Positions 33,177 through 46,800 of a stretch of 64,000 nt of DNA are shown in pieces; position 1 is the stretch's first letter, and each line of letters starts with the position of its first letter. Below the pieces are notes generated by a model. That model saw nothing but the letters and a program-made list of their open reading frames with translations. It made no database searches and was not told where the DNA came from. The translations under genes were made by a program, and so were the position numbers. This DNA is from Meloidogyne chitwoodi. Lineage: Eukaryota > Nematoda > Chromadorea > Rhabditida > Meloidogynidae. Where the stretch lies: contig JACZZP010000010.1 of NCBI GenBank assembly GCA_015183035.1, positions 1,984,001 through 2,048,000 on the forward strand, given 5' to 3'.

Positions 33177-36100
33177 TTTTCTAAAAAAAATAAAATTAAT
33201 TTTTTAATAAATAAATAATTTTTTTTCGGAAATAATAAAAAATAAAAAAAAATAAATTTATTATTTAATAATTGATACAATTTTAGAGAACAATTGATAT
33301 ATATATTTAATTATTATTATTATAAAGAGACAGACAAATAAATAAATAAAAAATAATTTTAGATCGGAATTATTAAAAAAAGGAATGAAAAATATTTTTA
33401 TTTTTTTAATTTTTTGACTGTCCTTTTAGTACTAAAATTTAAATAATAATTTTTTTAATTAAAAAAAAATTTTTTTTTCTTTCTAAAAATTTAACCTTGT
33501 CATACCTATTTATCAGACTAAATAAAATTTAAAAAAAAATATTATTTATTTTTTAATTAAAAAATTACTTCCTTATGTCTTTATACCAACAATTAATTAA
33601 TTTAATAATCTAAAAAAATTAAAAAAAAAATTAAAAAAAATTAAAAAAAATTAAAAAAAATTAAATATATTTTTAAATGCTTTTATTTTCTTAAATTAAA
33701 TTAGAAAAGGTCATATGAATAAATTAAAAATATATATATATTTATTTATTTATCTATTTTTGGTTAATTTTCTTTTTTAATTTTTTATAAAATACATTTT
33801 CCTCCTATTTTTTGCTTCTAAAAAAGATAAAAAAAGAACGCTTATTTTATTTTTAGAAATATATTAATAAATTTATTTAATCACTTAAAAACAATTTTCT
33901 TAAAAAAAAAAATTAATTAAAAATAATTGTCTTAACAGTCCCGCACCAAAACGACCTTTTCAACTTAAAAAATAAATTTAAATTTTTTTTAATTTATTTT
34001 TTAAATGATTTAGAATAGAGGAAATGATATCATCATTTTCCTTAAATTATCCATGCGGAACAAAAATAAAAAAAATAATAAAAGTTTATTTATCCTTCCT
34101 GAATTTTATTTAAAAAAAAATTAAAAATTTAATTAAAAAATCAATAATAATAATAATATTTTTATTTATTAAAAAAAATATTTGTGTACGCAAAAATTAT
34201 TTTTTTTTTAGTTAAATAAATTCTTTTTCAAATCTCTCTTTTTTATCTCTTCCCCAGAATCCGGTCTTCAAATCGCCGCGCTTATTGTGACAATAAAAAG
34301 GAAATGATGATGAGCGGTTATTTTATAATAATAATAATCACAAATCGCGCACTCAACAAAATAATCAAAAAATAAAATTAAATGGAAGGAAAAAAAGGGA
34401 TTAGCACCGGAAGAAGAGAAAATATTAAAAAATAAAATAAAAATTAATATTTATTTTTTTAATTAAAAAAAGATTAAAGAATTAAAAATAAATTTTAAAA
34501 ATTTTAAAAATTCCTTGTAACGAAAAGAATGAGAAAAGGATAATTTTAAATTAAAATAACAATTAAAAAATGCAAAGTGATTCACAAGGTTACCAATAGT
34601 AAAATTGTAAAAAATACAAAAACAGAAAAGATAAATATAAAGGGAAAGTAATTTGTATTTAACAAAAATCAGAATTTTTTAAAATATAAATAAATTCTAA
34701 AATCAGAAATATTGTAAAAATCAGAATTATTGTAAAAATCAGAATATTGTAAAATCATATATTTCTAAAAATCAGAATATTTCTAAAAATCAGAATTTTT
34801 AATATAAAGAATTATAAGTTCAGAATCAAAAAGAACTAAAAAATCAGAATTATTGTAAAAATACAAAAAAGTTTATTTAATTTTACACAAATATAAAATC
34901 AGAATAAAAAAAGGTTTTAAAGAGAAATGTTCAGTGGAAAAAGTTTTAGTATTAAAATAAAATTTAATCTTTTGACTAAAAATAAAATTAAAAAATAAAA
35001 TAAAAACTTATTTATAGAAAAAGGTGTAAACAACAAATGAATGCCTCAGCAATTTTAAAATATTTTTATTTGTTAAATAATATATTTTTAAGGAAAAATA
35101 ATAATAAAAATCAAATAAAAGAGGTAAGAGAAAAATTAAAATGGACAAAAAATTATTTACAATTTTTTTATTAAAGAAACAAAAAAATGTAAAAGTGAAA
35201 ATTAATAAAAATTGGTATTTTTAAAATATTTAAAATATTTTTATCAAGAAAATAATTAAAAAAAAAATAATAATAAATTTTTAAAGATTATTTGTCATAA
35301 ATTTGTTTTTTTTTCATTTAAATATTTAAAATAAAAAATAAAATAAAATTATTTTATTACTATTTTAGTAAAATAATCAAAATCACAAGTATAGAAAGAA
35401 GATTAAAACTTTTTTTATTGCACATTTAAGGCAGCAAACAACATAAGAAAAAAATTTTTTGACGTTCCGCAACAATAACTTCAAAAAATAAAAAATAAAA
35501 TTAATGATTCTCAAAAACTGTCCGTAAATAATTTGCGGACAATTCCCTTTCAATATTACACAAAAAAAAGATTTAAAAAAACATTGTCTTTTATTAATTA
35601 TTTTTTTGGGGAAGGAAAGAAAAGATATATTATTATTTTTATAAATTTTGATAATATTAGAGAGGGAGCAGGCCAGTTGACCGCAAGGCCGGTTTACCGC
35701 AGGGCTATAACTTATTTTACATTTACCAAAAATGTTCGACCCAAAGATGGTTCAACTCAGCTCGACGAGCTGAGTCGAATGACACTAAGATCTCTATTAT
35801 ATGACAATTATAAACAGAGTTATAGCCCTGCGGTAAACCGGCCTTGCGGTCAACTGGGGTGTACCCTATTAGAGAAGATGATTTTGAGACGTAATATGAT
35901 CAAAAAAGATTAATAAATAAAAATTAATTTTAAATCAAAATAATAAAAAAAATATTTAAGTAAATATTTATAAATTAAATTAAAAATATGCAAAAACTTT
36001 TTTGCTTGACAGGCGGTATTTGTTTTTAAATAAAAAGTATAGTAAAAACAACTTTTAACACGTGAAAATTGTATGTATTTTATTTAAAATTAGTAGTAAT

Positions 36101-37518
36101 AAAAATCAGAATAAATGAATAATTAAAAAAATAAGATAATTACAAACAAAGTTAAACTTGGAAATACAAAAATCAGAATTCTAAATAAATAAACCTGAAA
36201 TACAAAAATCAGAATTTTAAATAAATAAAAGAAAATTAAATAAACATTAATTAAATTTACTGCACTATTTACAAAAAAGAAGTAAAATAAATATTTATTG
36301 AAAATTAAAAAATAAAACTGTTAACATTAATATGCAAAAACCTTAAATTTATTTAGAGAAATATGTATGTATAAAAATAAGAAAATAAATAAAATGTAAA
36401 GAAATACAAAAATGATTAATTTTTTTATTTTTTGGTAAAATTATCTAATTTTTATAATTAAGTTAAAAAAGTTAATTTAATTTTTTTTAAATATGTAGAA
36501 AAAAATAAAAGTGAAAAAAATGTTTCAAGTGGTTTGTTCAACATTCGTTTTAAACGTTACACTAATTTTCTTCTACTTATACTCTTACTAATTTATATTT
36601 ACTTAAAAATGTTATACTAAATAGACTATTATATTACTTAAATATTAATAAATGCTTGTATTTTTATTTAAAATACAAAATAAAAATTAAAAAGAATAAA
36701 ATCAGAATTAAAAAATCAGAATTAAAACTTAGAATATAGATATATTTATATAACAAAAATCAGAATATAAAACAAAAATAATAAATAAACTTGAAATACA
36801 ATACAAATAATCATAATTTAAATTAAATAAAATCAGAAATAAACTTGAAAAATAATTAAAACTAAAAATTAATTAAAAGTACATAGTAGGTTTTAAAAAT
36901 TAAATTAGGTAATGTCTGAAATAAAGACACTCTCTTCTCACCTTCACATTAAAATTGGTAAAAGTGTAAAATTAATTAATGACGTTATAATAAATTTAAT
37001 TTATAAACCTTGTGAACAATTTAGACATTAAAATTAATTTTTTTTTTAAATTAAATTAATTTTATTTTTATTTAAGACACTCCCAATAGATCAAAGTTTG
37101 TGCGAAGACCAACCGGCCATTGGCCCCAGAAATTGATAATTAAAAATTCGCTCCAAAGCAGCCTCGTTACTTTCCTGAATTTTTAAGGCGAAAACGCTTT
37201 TGTGATATTTCAGTTGTATTTTTTAATTTGTGGCATCATTATTTTATCCTTGTGAAAGTTGAATAAAAATAATCTTTTGATGAGTTCCTTTTGCCCAAAG
37301 CAAAAAAAGAGAGAAAAAATAGGTTAAAAAATAATAAAAAAGGTGAAAACACAACCCTTGTTCATTTCTGTTTTTTCCTTATTTTTATGAAATTAATAAT
37401 AAAAAATTTAATTTAATTTTTAACAAATTCAATAATCATTTTATTATATTTATATCAACTTTTTAAAAAATAATTATTATAGTAAATTTTAATTTTAGTT
37501 AATTTTATTATTTACTAA
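33177..37518. other. 4.3-kb intergenic region
   Basis: Very AT-rich with no convincing exon. It holds AATCAGAAT-type repeats (34650-34915, 36150-36230, 36690-36860), a palindromic element at 35673-35857, an isolated GCACCAAAACGACC element end near 33945, and less AT-rich DNA at about 37080-37260 and 34255-34340 that may be promoter sequence. Confidence 0.5.
35673..35857. mobile_element. 185-bp palindromic element with perfect 40-bp terminal inverted repeats
   Basis: The left arm 35673-35712 begins CCAGTTGACCGCAAGGCC and the right arm 35818-35857 is its exact reverse complement over 40 bp. The loop contains a second palindrome, ACTCAGCTCGACGAGCTGAG. It is far more GC-rich than its surroundings. 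The open frame through it is a by-product. The perfect arms suggest a young insertion. Confidence 0.8.
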
Positions 37519-38290
37519 ATGACTGATTCCGCGTTCTTCTCTGGTGGGTTGTCGAACGACGATGACAGCAGTGATATGGCACTGGGCGGATTAACTATGT
37601 TGGCGTTTTTTGATTCTCTTCAAGCTGGTGGCCGTCAAGTTACATCGGTTGTTTAACTTTAATTAATAGTTTGTTTTCAACTGTTTTGGTGAGGGATTAG
37701 AATTTTTTTCAAATTCATTTGGAATATTCCAACAAATTTTGTTTATGAAATGGACTAGAAAACCTGTTAACTTGGCCTTAAACAACATAATTTTTTTCTA
37801 CGATATTTATTTAAAAGTTTAATTAATTTAGGTGTCTCTTTCGATGTTGAAAGGACCGGATCTTACTATTTGGAACACCGGAGATGAAATTCTGACTCGA
37901 CCGTTTGAGGAGGTTCTGAATGATGCTGTTCTCCGTAGTAACAAGGCACGACGAGAAGGACATCCGCCCCGACGTTCTCAATCACCAGAAATAGAAGGGC
38001 GAGCAGTTTATATAACGGTAATCATTAAATCTAAAAAACGAATAAAATTTTTGGTATTTTTTGATTAATCAAAATTTTAAAAATTTTGTATGAAATATTT
38101 TGAATCGACTTTTTATATTGAGTGAATATAAATTTATTATAAAATCATAAATATTCAGGTAATTGCTAATGGACCAAATGGAGAAGTGGTGGAGCGTGAC
38201 GTTAAGGTTAGTATATAAATGAATTTTAAAGTTTATTTTTTCATTTTTTAGTATACACCTGCGAGAAGCTACCAAATTCGCCACCGTTAG
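37519..38290 (+). CDS. Unrecognised small protein, 133 aa, 4 exons
   Basis: Exons 37519-37647, 37832-38017, 38159-38206 and 38252-38290 are all phase 0. Codon use is richer in G/C than the flanks, as in the other real genes here, which supports coding. The sequence starts MTDSAFFSGGLSNDDDSSDM, has an acidic and Gly-rich N-terminus, an Arg-rich middle (RSNKARREGHPPRRSQSPE) with a possible phosphorylation site, and a compact C-terminus (VYITVIANGPNGEVVERDVK, then YTPARSYQIRHR). There is no signal peptide or membrane segment. The very even exon structure and lack of low complexity suggest a conserved gene, but I do not know the family. It stands alone between two large gene-free stretches. Confidence 0.65.
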
Positions 38291-38914
38291 ATGTTTTTGG
38301 ATTTTGTTCTTTTTCAAGACATTTACAAATGCATTTCTTATTTGGACAGTTTTTCACATTTAAAGTTTTTTTGATTGGGGCTTAGATATTTTTTTCAAAT
38401 TCATTGAGAATATTAGAGTATAACTATTTATAATTTGTGACTACTAAAAGTGATTTTTCACCTGTTGATTTTTATGATTGTATTTGATCTAGTAGTCTAA
38501 TAAAGCATCTTAGGAGATGAGAAGTATTTTTCCACAAATTGTCAATTATTCTATTTTAGTCTTAATTTGACCAATTATTAAATATTTTGCCATTTTCTCA
38601 TAATTTTATTTTTTTCTTTATTTTCTTACTCTTTCCATATCCTTTTTCTTCTCCATTTTTGCCATCAAAGAACCTCTAAATACACAAATTTATAGTAGAA
38701 AAGAAGCTGTCAAAGCCAAGCTGTCCTTCTCTCCTAAACTATAATACTTTATATGTCGCTGGGGAAAATTAGAAGAAAAAAAGGAAAACAACGACATCTC
38801 AGTCGGAGCACAACGATCTTTGCTCAAGGATATGGCGAGAATAAAGGAAAATAAAATTTGCTGTTAACAGAAAGCATTAAAAATATAAAATTTCTGTGTG
38901 TGACATTCGCTCAT

Positions 38915-39284
38915 AGGTGATGTTTCGACGCAGACACTTTTGACGTATTTTCTCTAATTTTTTAGTCTTGGACACTTCATCACCAGTTAAGATGAAACAC
39001 TCCTGTTTCTTCGCATCACAATGGCCATCTTGAAAATCTCGTGCCAAAATGGCCAACACAGCCCTTCTATTAATTTATGTTTACCTAAAGAAGGGTAAGA
39101 GATGCAAGCGCTGAAAAGGGTTGTTTGAAGGCAATCAACCAACAATTCTTTCCTTCTAATGACTAAAAAGTGTGATGTATAGAGGAGAAGAACAAGTGAG
39201 GCAAACAAAATGTTGTAAAGATTTAATAAATTGCGGATTAAAATGGCAAAAAAGAATTTTTAAAATTTCTGCGTCGAACTGTCT
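38915..39284. mobile_element. MITE-like foldback with TTCGACGCAGA ends
   Basis: GATGTTTCGACGCAGACAC on the left recurs inverted on the right as TTTCTGCGTCGAACTGTC. The two overlapping minus-strand frames inside (about 38880-39210) show no known domain and are probably chance. Interior copies of GCACCAAAATGGCC-like sequence link it to the GACGTTTCGGYGCC element family. Confidence 0.5.
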
Positions 39285-39672
39285 TTTTTAGAATTTTTAA
39301 AATATTTTAAAATTTACATAGATTTTTATAATTTTTAAAATTTAAGAATTTTTTTTAAACAATTTTCTTCTAATTTTCTTTTCATTTTTACAAATATCCG
39401 CAAATTTTCTTGTTTTATTAACAATTGCCTCTCGCCCACGATCGTAAACATGTGAGGGATGCATGCGGTTCGACCGTACATATTATTTTTATTTCTATAT
39501 TTTTTTATTTTTAACATAAATGCTAACATTTTAAGGTCGTAAATTTTTATTTTGGATTTAAAAATGATTTTATTTAAGCAGAATTTTTTTATTTTCTATT
39601 CCATAATATTTATTTTCAAGTTTTTATACTGCTAGAAATCAAATCTACCGAAATTAGTTTATAAAATAAACG

Positions 39673-39925
39673 AAATCAGAATTTAAAAATAAACTTTAAA
39701 CTAATAGTAAAATAAACAACTTGAAATCAGAATTTAAAAATAAACTTTAAACTAATAGTAAAATAAACTTTAAATCAGAATTTAAAAATAAACTTTAAAC
39801 TAATAGTAAAATAAACTTTAAATCAGAATTTAAAAATAAACTTTAAACTAATAGTAAAATAAACTTGAAATCAGAATTTAAAAATAAACTTTAAACTAAT
39901 AGTAAAATAAACTTTAAATCAGAAA
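39673..39925. repeat. 48-bp minisatellite, about five copies
   Basis: The unit is AAATCAGAATTTAAAAATAA followed by ACTTTAAACTAATAGTAAAA and TAAACTTT; copies are almost identical. It is a compound of the AATCAGAA...AAATAAACTT repeat seen elsewhere. Confidence 0.8.
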
Positions 39926-42700
39926 AATCCTTTAATCGATTTATTTATTTTTTCTTAAAATGACCTGATTTTAAATAATTACGAGAAAAAAATTACTTTG
40001 CACATTCGAGAATATTCTTTATTTTCACAGCGTCCGCTAGTCTTCTTATGTATATTTTATTAATATTTTATCTGTTTTTTAACCTGATGCTTTTTTTTAA
40101 TTTTTTAAAATTTTCTTACTCAGCTACAATTTATTTTTTTTTATTTTTAAAAACTAATTTTCTATAATAATATTTTATTAAAAAAAAAAAATAATGAGGA
40201 AATAAATTATTCTTAATTTTCCAAATTTGGCTTTTTCTTCCATTAATAGAAAAAAGCATTAGGCCTAAACTATAAATTAATATTTAATTAATAAAATAAA
40301 TATTCAATTACATTAATATTTTTATTTCTATATTTATCTTTAACATTTTATTTTTGAACATTTGGACAAAATAATATTTTTTTTTTAATAAAAATAATTA
40401 TAAAAAAAAGTACACAATTTTACACCAAAATTGACTTTTAGTATTTGATGATTTTTCCTCTCTTTTTCAAATCTTCCAAATCCTTTTCAATTCTCGGCTT
40501 TTTTTCTTTTCATAATTATTTTTTATATTTTTTGTTTGCCTATTTTTATTCTATTTTTGTTTGCTCTAATCCTCGATAGACCAAAAATCAGGCAAAAAAT
40601 ACCCTAACAGCTTATAAAAAAAATAAATTAAAGCCAAAATACCGACAATTTATGTAAATATATTGTTGAATGAATAAATTATTAGATAAAATTCTGAATT
40701 TAAATTAGAACTTAATTTAGGTACTGATTTAAAGTTTATTTTTTGTATTTCATTTTGTTTATTATTCTGATTTAAAGTTTATTTATTTTAATCTATGCTA
40801 CGTTTATTTATTTTCTTTTTCAATTTCTTTTTAATATCTCTTTTTTATAAATTCTGATTAAATCAACTAAAAATATATAAATATTCCTTAGTGTGTAACA
40901 TTTGTTTTCAAATGTCTTAAAAATATCATGCCTTAATCATCTCTCCTTTCTCTCTTTTTTATTTCTTCTAAACTTTCTCATAAATAACGTGCAGATTGCA
41001 TCATCCTTCTTCAATTTTATATATTTTAATGCTTGTTCACCTTTACTCTATTTAAAATCAACAATAACCGAGAAAATAGCGGCCCTCAACTGATGTAATA
41101 TTATAAAAAAATATTTTTACAAAGCTATATAATAAATTTATTTAAACACTAAACATTTTTAATTACTGCAAAATTAAATAAAATTTATAAATTTTTTACT
41201 TTTTTAAAAATAATTACTTATTTTGTAAATATTTTATATTTATACAAAATATCAGATTTTTTTTTAAATTAAACTTGGAATAAATTAATTCCAAGTTTAT
41301 TTATTTCAAGTTTATTTTTGTGTCTTATTATTCTGATTTAATATTATTATAAATAATTATAAAATTCTGATTTCAAGTTTATTTAATAGTAATTGTAATA
41401 GACCAACAAATCAGAATAATAATAATTAAACTAAATAAACTTAAATTATATTGTACTTATTTAATTATGTTTATTCCAAGTTTATTTAACAAAATTCTGA
41501 TTCTGAACTTAATTTTGTGAACAAAAATTCTACAAAAATTATAAAGTATAACACAAAATTAAAAGAAATATTCAACACATTTCTTCCTTTCCCTCAATAA
41601 ATAATTCACTTTCGGCAGCAATTCATCTCCTCTACCAATAAATATAAATTCAACTCTACTCCATCATATACTGCTGCACATTTTTATTTTTTTTTATTTC
41701 TCTTTCATATCGTTGTTAATAGTAATTTTATTTTTTTATATTTTATTCCCCCGATTTTTTTTGCTTTTTTTCCAACAATTTATTCGTCAATCCATTTTGC
41801 AACGTTGTAAAAACTTATATTTTATAGATTTTTATTTTTATTCATTGAAAATTCTGGTTTCAAGTTTATTTAAATTTCTGATTTTTTGTTTTAGTTAAAT
41901 ATATTTTTTCAAAATTCTGATTTTAATTTTTTAAATTCTGATTTCAAGTTTATTTTTTATAAAATTCTGTTTAATATTTTTAACAAAAATACAAAGTATC
42001 TTTTTAATAAGATTATAAGCATTCTTTTCTGTTTACAACTTTTTTACGTTTCAAAAGTACTTAAAACTTTTGTTTGATAAATATTTTGTTATAAATGTAA
42101 ATAAAGAGGGAAAAAGGGTCTCATGACTCAGGCCAAGTTGTATTTTTGTGGGAACAGCTTTAAAAAATATTGAGGTAATATTGTTGAGTTTGCGGTGAAA
42201 AGGCCGTTTTAATAATTAAATTTAAACTTTTAGGCTATAATTACTTTATTTATTTTATCAATGCTTGAGATGTGTGTGAAACTAAAAAATATTAAAAAAT
42301 CTCAAAGATTCGTTTCTCAGACCAGAACAGCCCTTTTGACTATCCTGGAGTATTATAATTTTCTAAATTTTCAAAATATTGAGTCAAAAAATCCACTTTT
42401 TTGCTTTAAGCATATTTATTGATTTTTAGTCATTTTTTAGTGGCTTTATTTTCATTATTCTCTTCCCTCAAACTAACTAATACTACATTCCCTCCTCTCC
42501 TCATTTACTCACATTGTACATTTTTTTCTTCACCACTTGTTTACTATAATTATTTTATTTTACCTCCCCTCATTAATATTGCTTCACTTAATTTTTTATT
42601 TTATAAATTTTTCTATTTTTTTAAATTTTATAGGCCTAAAAATTCCCCAAAAAAATTAATTTAATTATTTTAATATTTTAAAATTAAAAATAAATTATTT

Positions 42701-42790
42701 TTCCCCGAGTGGATTCGAACCTTGCTTCTCTTTATCCATCTCTTTTAACTAACCTAACACACACACACTTAACCAGAATTTCCGCCTTTA
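42701..42790 (-). repeat. tRNA-like sequence, intergenic
   Basis: On the minus strand, AATTCTGGTTAAGTGTGTG (A-box-like) is followed by AAGGTTCGAATCCACTCGGG (B-box-like). It lies in the gene-free region, unlike the others. Confidence 0.45.
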
Positions 42791-45086
42791 AATAATTAAA
42801 CTTGGGCTTTGCTTGCGTGTTACCTATATTACTTTAAATTATCTTTTTTATTTTTAAATAGTTTTTTAAAATTTTATTTTTATTTTAAGTGATAGCTAAG
42901 AATGTGGGCTACAAAATTAAATTTATTTTAAATTTATTTAACAATTTTTTTTAATTATTTTTTTAAAACCTTAAAGAAACAGCTTAAAAATAATTAACCT
43001 TACCTTTTCAAAAATTCATATCTTTTTTAAAAATAAATCTAAAAATTTGATTTTTTAAGTATTTTATAGCCCACATTCTTCTCTTTCATTTGACATAAAA
43101 CTTTTTTTATATCTAAAGTTTAACAAAAGTTATTTGCTTTAAAAGGCGTTGAGTTGGCATACCGGAAATTCTCATATGTTTTTTATTTATTTTATTTTTT
43201 TACTCATTCCTCATTTTATTTGACTAATTTTATTAAAATCTGTCATATTTATGCTAGTCACATTAAAAAAATTTTATTTTATTAGCTATTTTTAACTTTT
43301 TAATGTTTGCCTTTATTCTCGCGTTTTTTCTCCTTAAAAATATTTTTTAAAACACTATGCCAAAATTAAAAAAAAAATTTTTTTATTTGTTTATTAAAAA
43401 TTTTAAACATTTTTATTTTTAAAAATTTGAATAATTTATTTTCTATGATTCATTTATTTAAATAACTGATTTTTTAAAGTTGTCATTTTTGCTTATATAA
43501 AAGGAAGGGTTTAAAAATTATTTTTATAATTATTTTAATAAAAATTAATTTTTTAATTTTTATTTAATCTTTGCTATTTAAATTAAATTTAAAAAAAATA
43601 ATTTTAAATTTTTTTTAATTTTTATTGTTTGACTAATTTATTATTTCAAAAAATTAATTTTTAAAAATAAAAAGAGGCAAAAATTAAATTAAATAAATAA
43701 ATTTAGCTATTTTTGGAATTTAAAGCTAAAACAAATTTTTAATTTTTTTTTTTAAAAAATTAAAAATTATTTTTTATTTATTTTTAAATAAAATAAAATA
43801 TTTTTTTATTTTAATTTTATTTACTTTCAATTTTATTTGTTTTATTCTCTTCAATATTTTAAATATTTCTTATCTACTTATTTTATCTTTTCTTTTATTT
43901 TTTTTAAATTAAAAAAATTTTTTTTTAATTTATAACTTTTTTGCGGATAAAATTTTGCGGAAAATGCAATTTTTAAAATTAATAATTTATTTAAAAAGAC
44001 TCAAATTGACTTAAAATTTAAATTTAAAATAATTTAAATAAATTATTTTTATTTAATTTTTGTAAAAAATTTCAAATTTTTAATTTTTTTTAAATTAGCA
44101 ATTTGAGTCCGCATATTTTTTTTTGATTATAAAATTTTTTTTTGTTCTCATAATCAAACAATCTTATGACTTCTCTATTTGTTTCCATTTATTTTATTTT
44201 TTTTTAATTTTTATCATTTTTGTTTCAATTTTTTTTAATTATTTTATTTATTTATTTGAGGGTTATTTGAGTCTAAAAAGGTTTTGATTATTTTATTTCC
44301 TTATTGTTTAACTTTATTTTTTGCCAATTTAATTTTACTTTTTTGTTTTTTAATTTTAAGACTCAAATAACCCTTTTTTCTATTTTTTCTTTTCAGACTC
44401 TAATAGCCCTTTTTATATTTTTTAACAAAATCTTCTTTTTTTATTTTTTATTGTCTCTTTTTATTGTCTTTTTGTTCTTTGATTTACTAAAATATATAAT
44501 AATAAATTATTCTCAAATCATTTGACTACACATCTCTCTCTCAATACATATTTAATCACGAGTTATTCAACAAAATAAATAATGGTATACCTAGGGCAAT
44601 AGAAAAGAAAAAAGAGAAAAATTGTAAAATTGTTAAAAATTGAAAAAAAAATATTTTTTTAAAATTATTCAAAAGAAAAAAGGCAAAAAACCCTAAAAAA
44701 ATTAGAGAGATTATGTGAAAATGAGAGATTTTCTCTGACTTTTAGAGAAAAAAATTTTTCAATTTTTTAAATTAATTTTTTATTTTTGGGGAATGTTTTT
44801 CTTCTTTTTTAGCATAATTTAATAAATATAAAACTAGTTTTTAATATAACCTTCTTTTTAATCATCATTTTTGACTACACAAAGTTCTCTCTCTTTTTTA
44901 ATTAATTAAAAAATTTGACAATTTTTTTTAAATTTATGTAATATTAATAATTACGTGTTTTTTGTAATTAAATTAATTATATTAATTTTGGTAAAATTTT
45001 TTTATTTTATTTTTTTGGTTAGGTGCGCGTGCAGAGTTAATAATAATTTTAATTTAAAATAAAAAAAGTTTAAATTAAATTATAAA

Positions 45087-45408
45087 TTCTGATTTTAAGT
45101 TTATTTATTATAAATTCTGATTTTAAGTTTATTTATTATAAATTCTGATTTTAAGTTTATTTATTATAAATTCTGATTTTAAGTTTATTTATTATAAATT
45201 CTGATTTTAAGTTTATTTATTGTAAATTCTGATTTTAAGTTTATTTATTATAAATTCTGATTTTAAGTTTATTTATTATAAATTCTGATTTTAAGTTTAT
45301 TTATTGTAAATTCTGATTTTAAGTTTATTTATTGTAAATTCTGATTTTAAGTTTATTTATTGTAAATTCTGATTTTAAGTTTATTTATTGTAAATTCTGA
45401 TTTTAATC
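45087..45408. repeat. 28-bp minisatellite, about twelve copies
   Basis: The unit is TTCTGATTTTAAGTTTATTT plus ATTATAAA, in perfect tandem except for a T-to-G change (TTGTAAA) in some copies, mostly toward the right end. Confidence 0.85.
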
Positions 45409-46123
45409 ACATAATTATATTTCGTTATTATCCGCTTAATATATTATTATTTTCTTTTTTTTTGTTTCTCAATGTTTTAATTAATTATTTTTTTTTATTT
45501 TAAAAATGCAAAAATAATTTAATTTTTAATAATAATTAATTTTTTCAATTAAAAAAAAATTTTTTTGATTTTAAACGAAGAATTTATTCTTAGATAAATT
45601 AAAAATAATAAATAAAAAAACATTAGTGTTTATTAATTATTTTATCAATTTATTTTTAATTTTTTTTAATAATTTATTTGTTATAAAATTCAAAGGTTAT
45701 TTTTTTAATAAATTTAATTAAACTAAACAACTGATAATAATTTTTAGAAAAAAAAGAGAGAAAGGAGACTTTTTGGAGTATTTAAATAAAATAATAAATT
45801 TAATTAATTAATATATTTTATTTTTTTAGTTTAAGAAAATATTTTAAACATTTTTTAAGGTATATTTATACACAGAATATTTAAATTTTTTAGTTAATTT
45901 TTTTAAGAAATTTTAAATTTTTAAAATTAAAAAAAATTTTAACTTTTTGCTTAATTTTGCTTTAAAAAAATATTTTTTTCTTTAAAAACACTTATTTATT
46001 TGTATTTACTCTAAAAACAATTCTATATTTATATAATATTCATTTTTTTATTTAAGCTTCTCCTTTTTTACACATCTGCTTTTTTACTTTTCCTCAATTT
46101 TACAACTCTTCCCCTGTTTATTT

Positions 46124-46273
46124 AAGGTCTTTTTCGGCGCGGATACTCAAATTAACATCGACGCCGATTAATACACGCCGAAATGTCTCTTTTATTTATT
46201 TTTATTAAACAGCCATTTAGGCGCTGAAAAATATTTTTTATTTAATCCCAAAAGTGTCGCGCTGAAACGACCT
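46124..46273. mobile_element. MITE-like element with GGTCNTTTCGGCGC ends
   Basis: AAGGTCTTTTTCGGCGCGGA on the left recurs inverted on the right as GTCGCGCTGAAACGACC. Additional inner copies (ACACGCCGAAATGTC, TTAGGCGCTGAAAAA) lie between. Confidence 0.55.
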
Positions 46274-46659
46274 CTTCATTTTCGCAAGCACTTAACGCAC
46301 ACTTGTCTCTCTCTATTTTATAAAATCTCTCTTCTTCTTACCATTAATTTAAAGCCCCTCCCTCTCTCCTTTTTTCCTTCCTTTAAGGCCTTTTTTCATT
46401 CTTTATTCTCTCCATTTACTTCCCTCAATTTTTTTTCTTTTTTTTTTCTTCTTAACTGCCTTATATATAATTTTATTTTATTTTAGAATTTATATAAAAT
46501 AAAATTAGTCGATATTCGACCTTTTTTAAATTTTTTTAAATTTAATTTGAGAGAAAATTTAATTTTTAAAACCACATTTATCCTCACAAAATATTACCCC
46601 CACAATAAATTGTTAATTGTCTCTCTTTATTTCTAATGTTCTCTAATAAACAAATTTAT

Positions 46660-46800
46660 TTATTTATTTTCAGATAAGTTTATTTATTATTTTCAGAATA
46701 AGTTTATTTATTATTTTCAGAATAAGTTTATTTGTTATTTTCAGAATAAGTTTATTTATTATTTTCAAAATATTTCATAATAAGTTTATTTATTATTTAA
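46660..46800. repeat. CAGAATAAGTTTATTTATTATTTT repeats
   Basis: Five near-identical units of about 28 bp (TTTTCAGAATAAGTTTATTT...). Same repeat family as 45087-45408, different unit. Confidence 0.7.

Noticed and set aside
35533..35913. 126-aa open frame on the plus strand
   Set aside because: Runs through the perfect 40-bp inverted repeats; no domain, and the frame exists because the palindrome lacks stops.
38877..39208. Two overlapping minus-strand frames of 60 and 73 aa
   Set aside because: They sit within a foldback element and resemble no protein I know. A transposase remnant was considered, but no catalytic motif is visible.
42419..44525. Hydrophobic 73-81-aa frames in the gene-free region
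   Set aside because: Phe/Leu/Ile-rich peptides expected from T-rich DNA; no splice partners or known topology.
28425..45408. CRISPR-like arrays
   Set aside because: The tandem units are adjacent with no unique spacers, and the DNA is eukaryotic.
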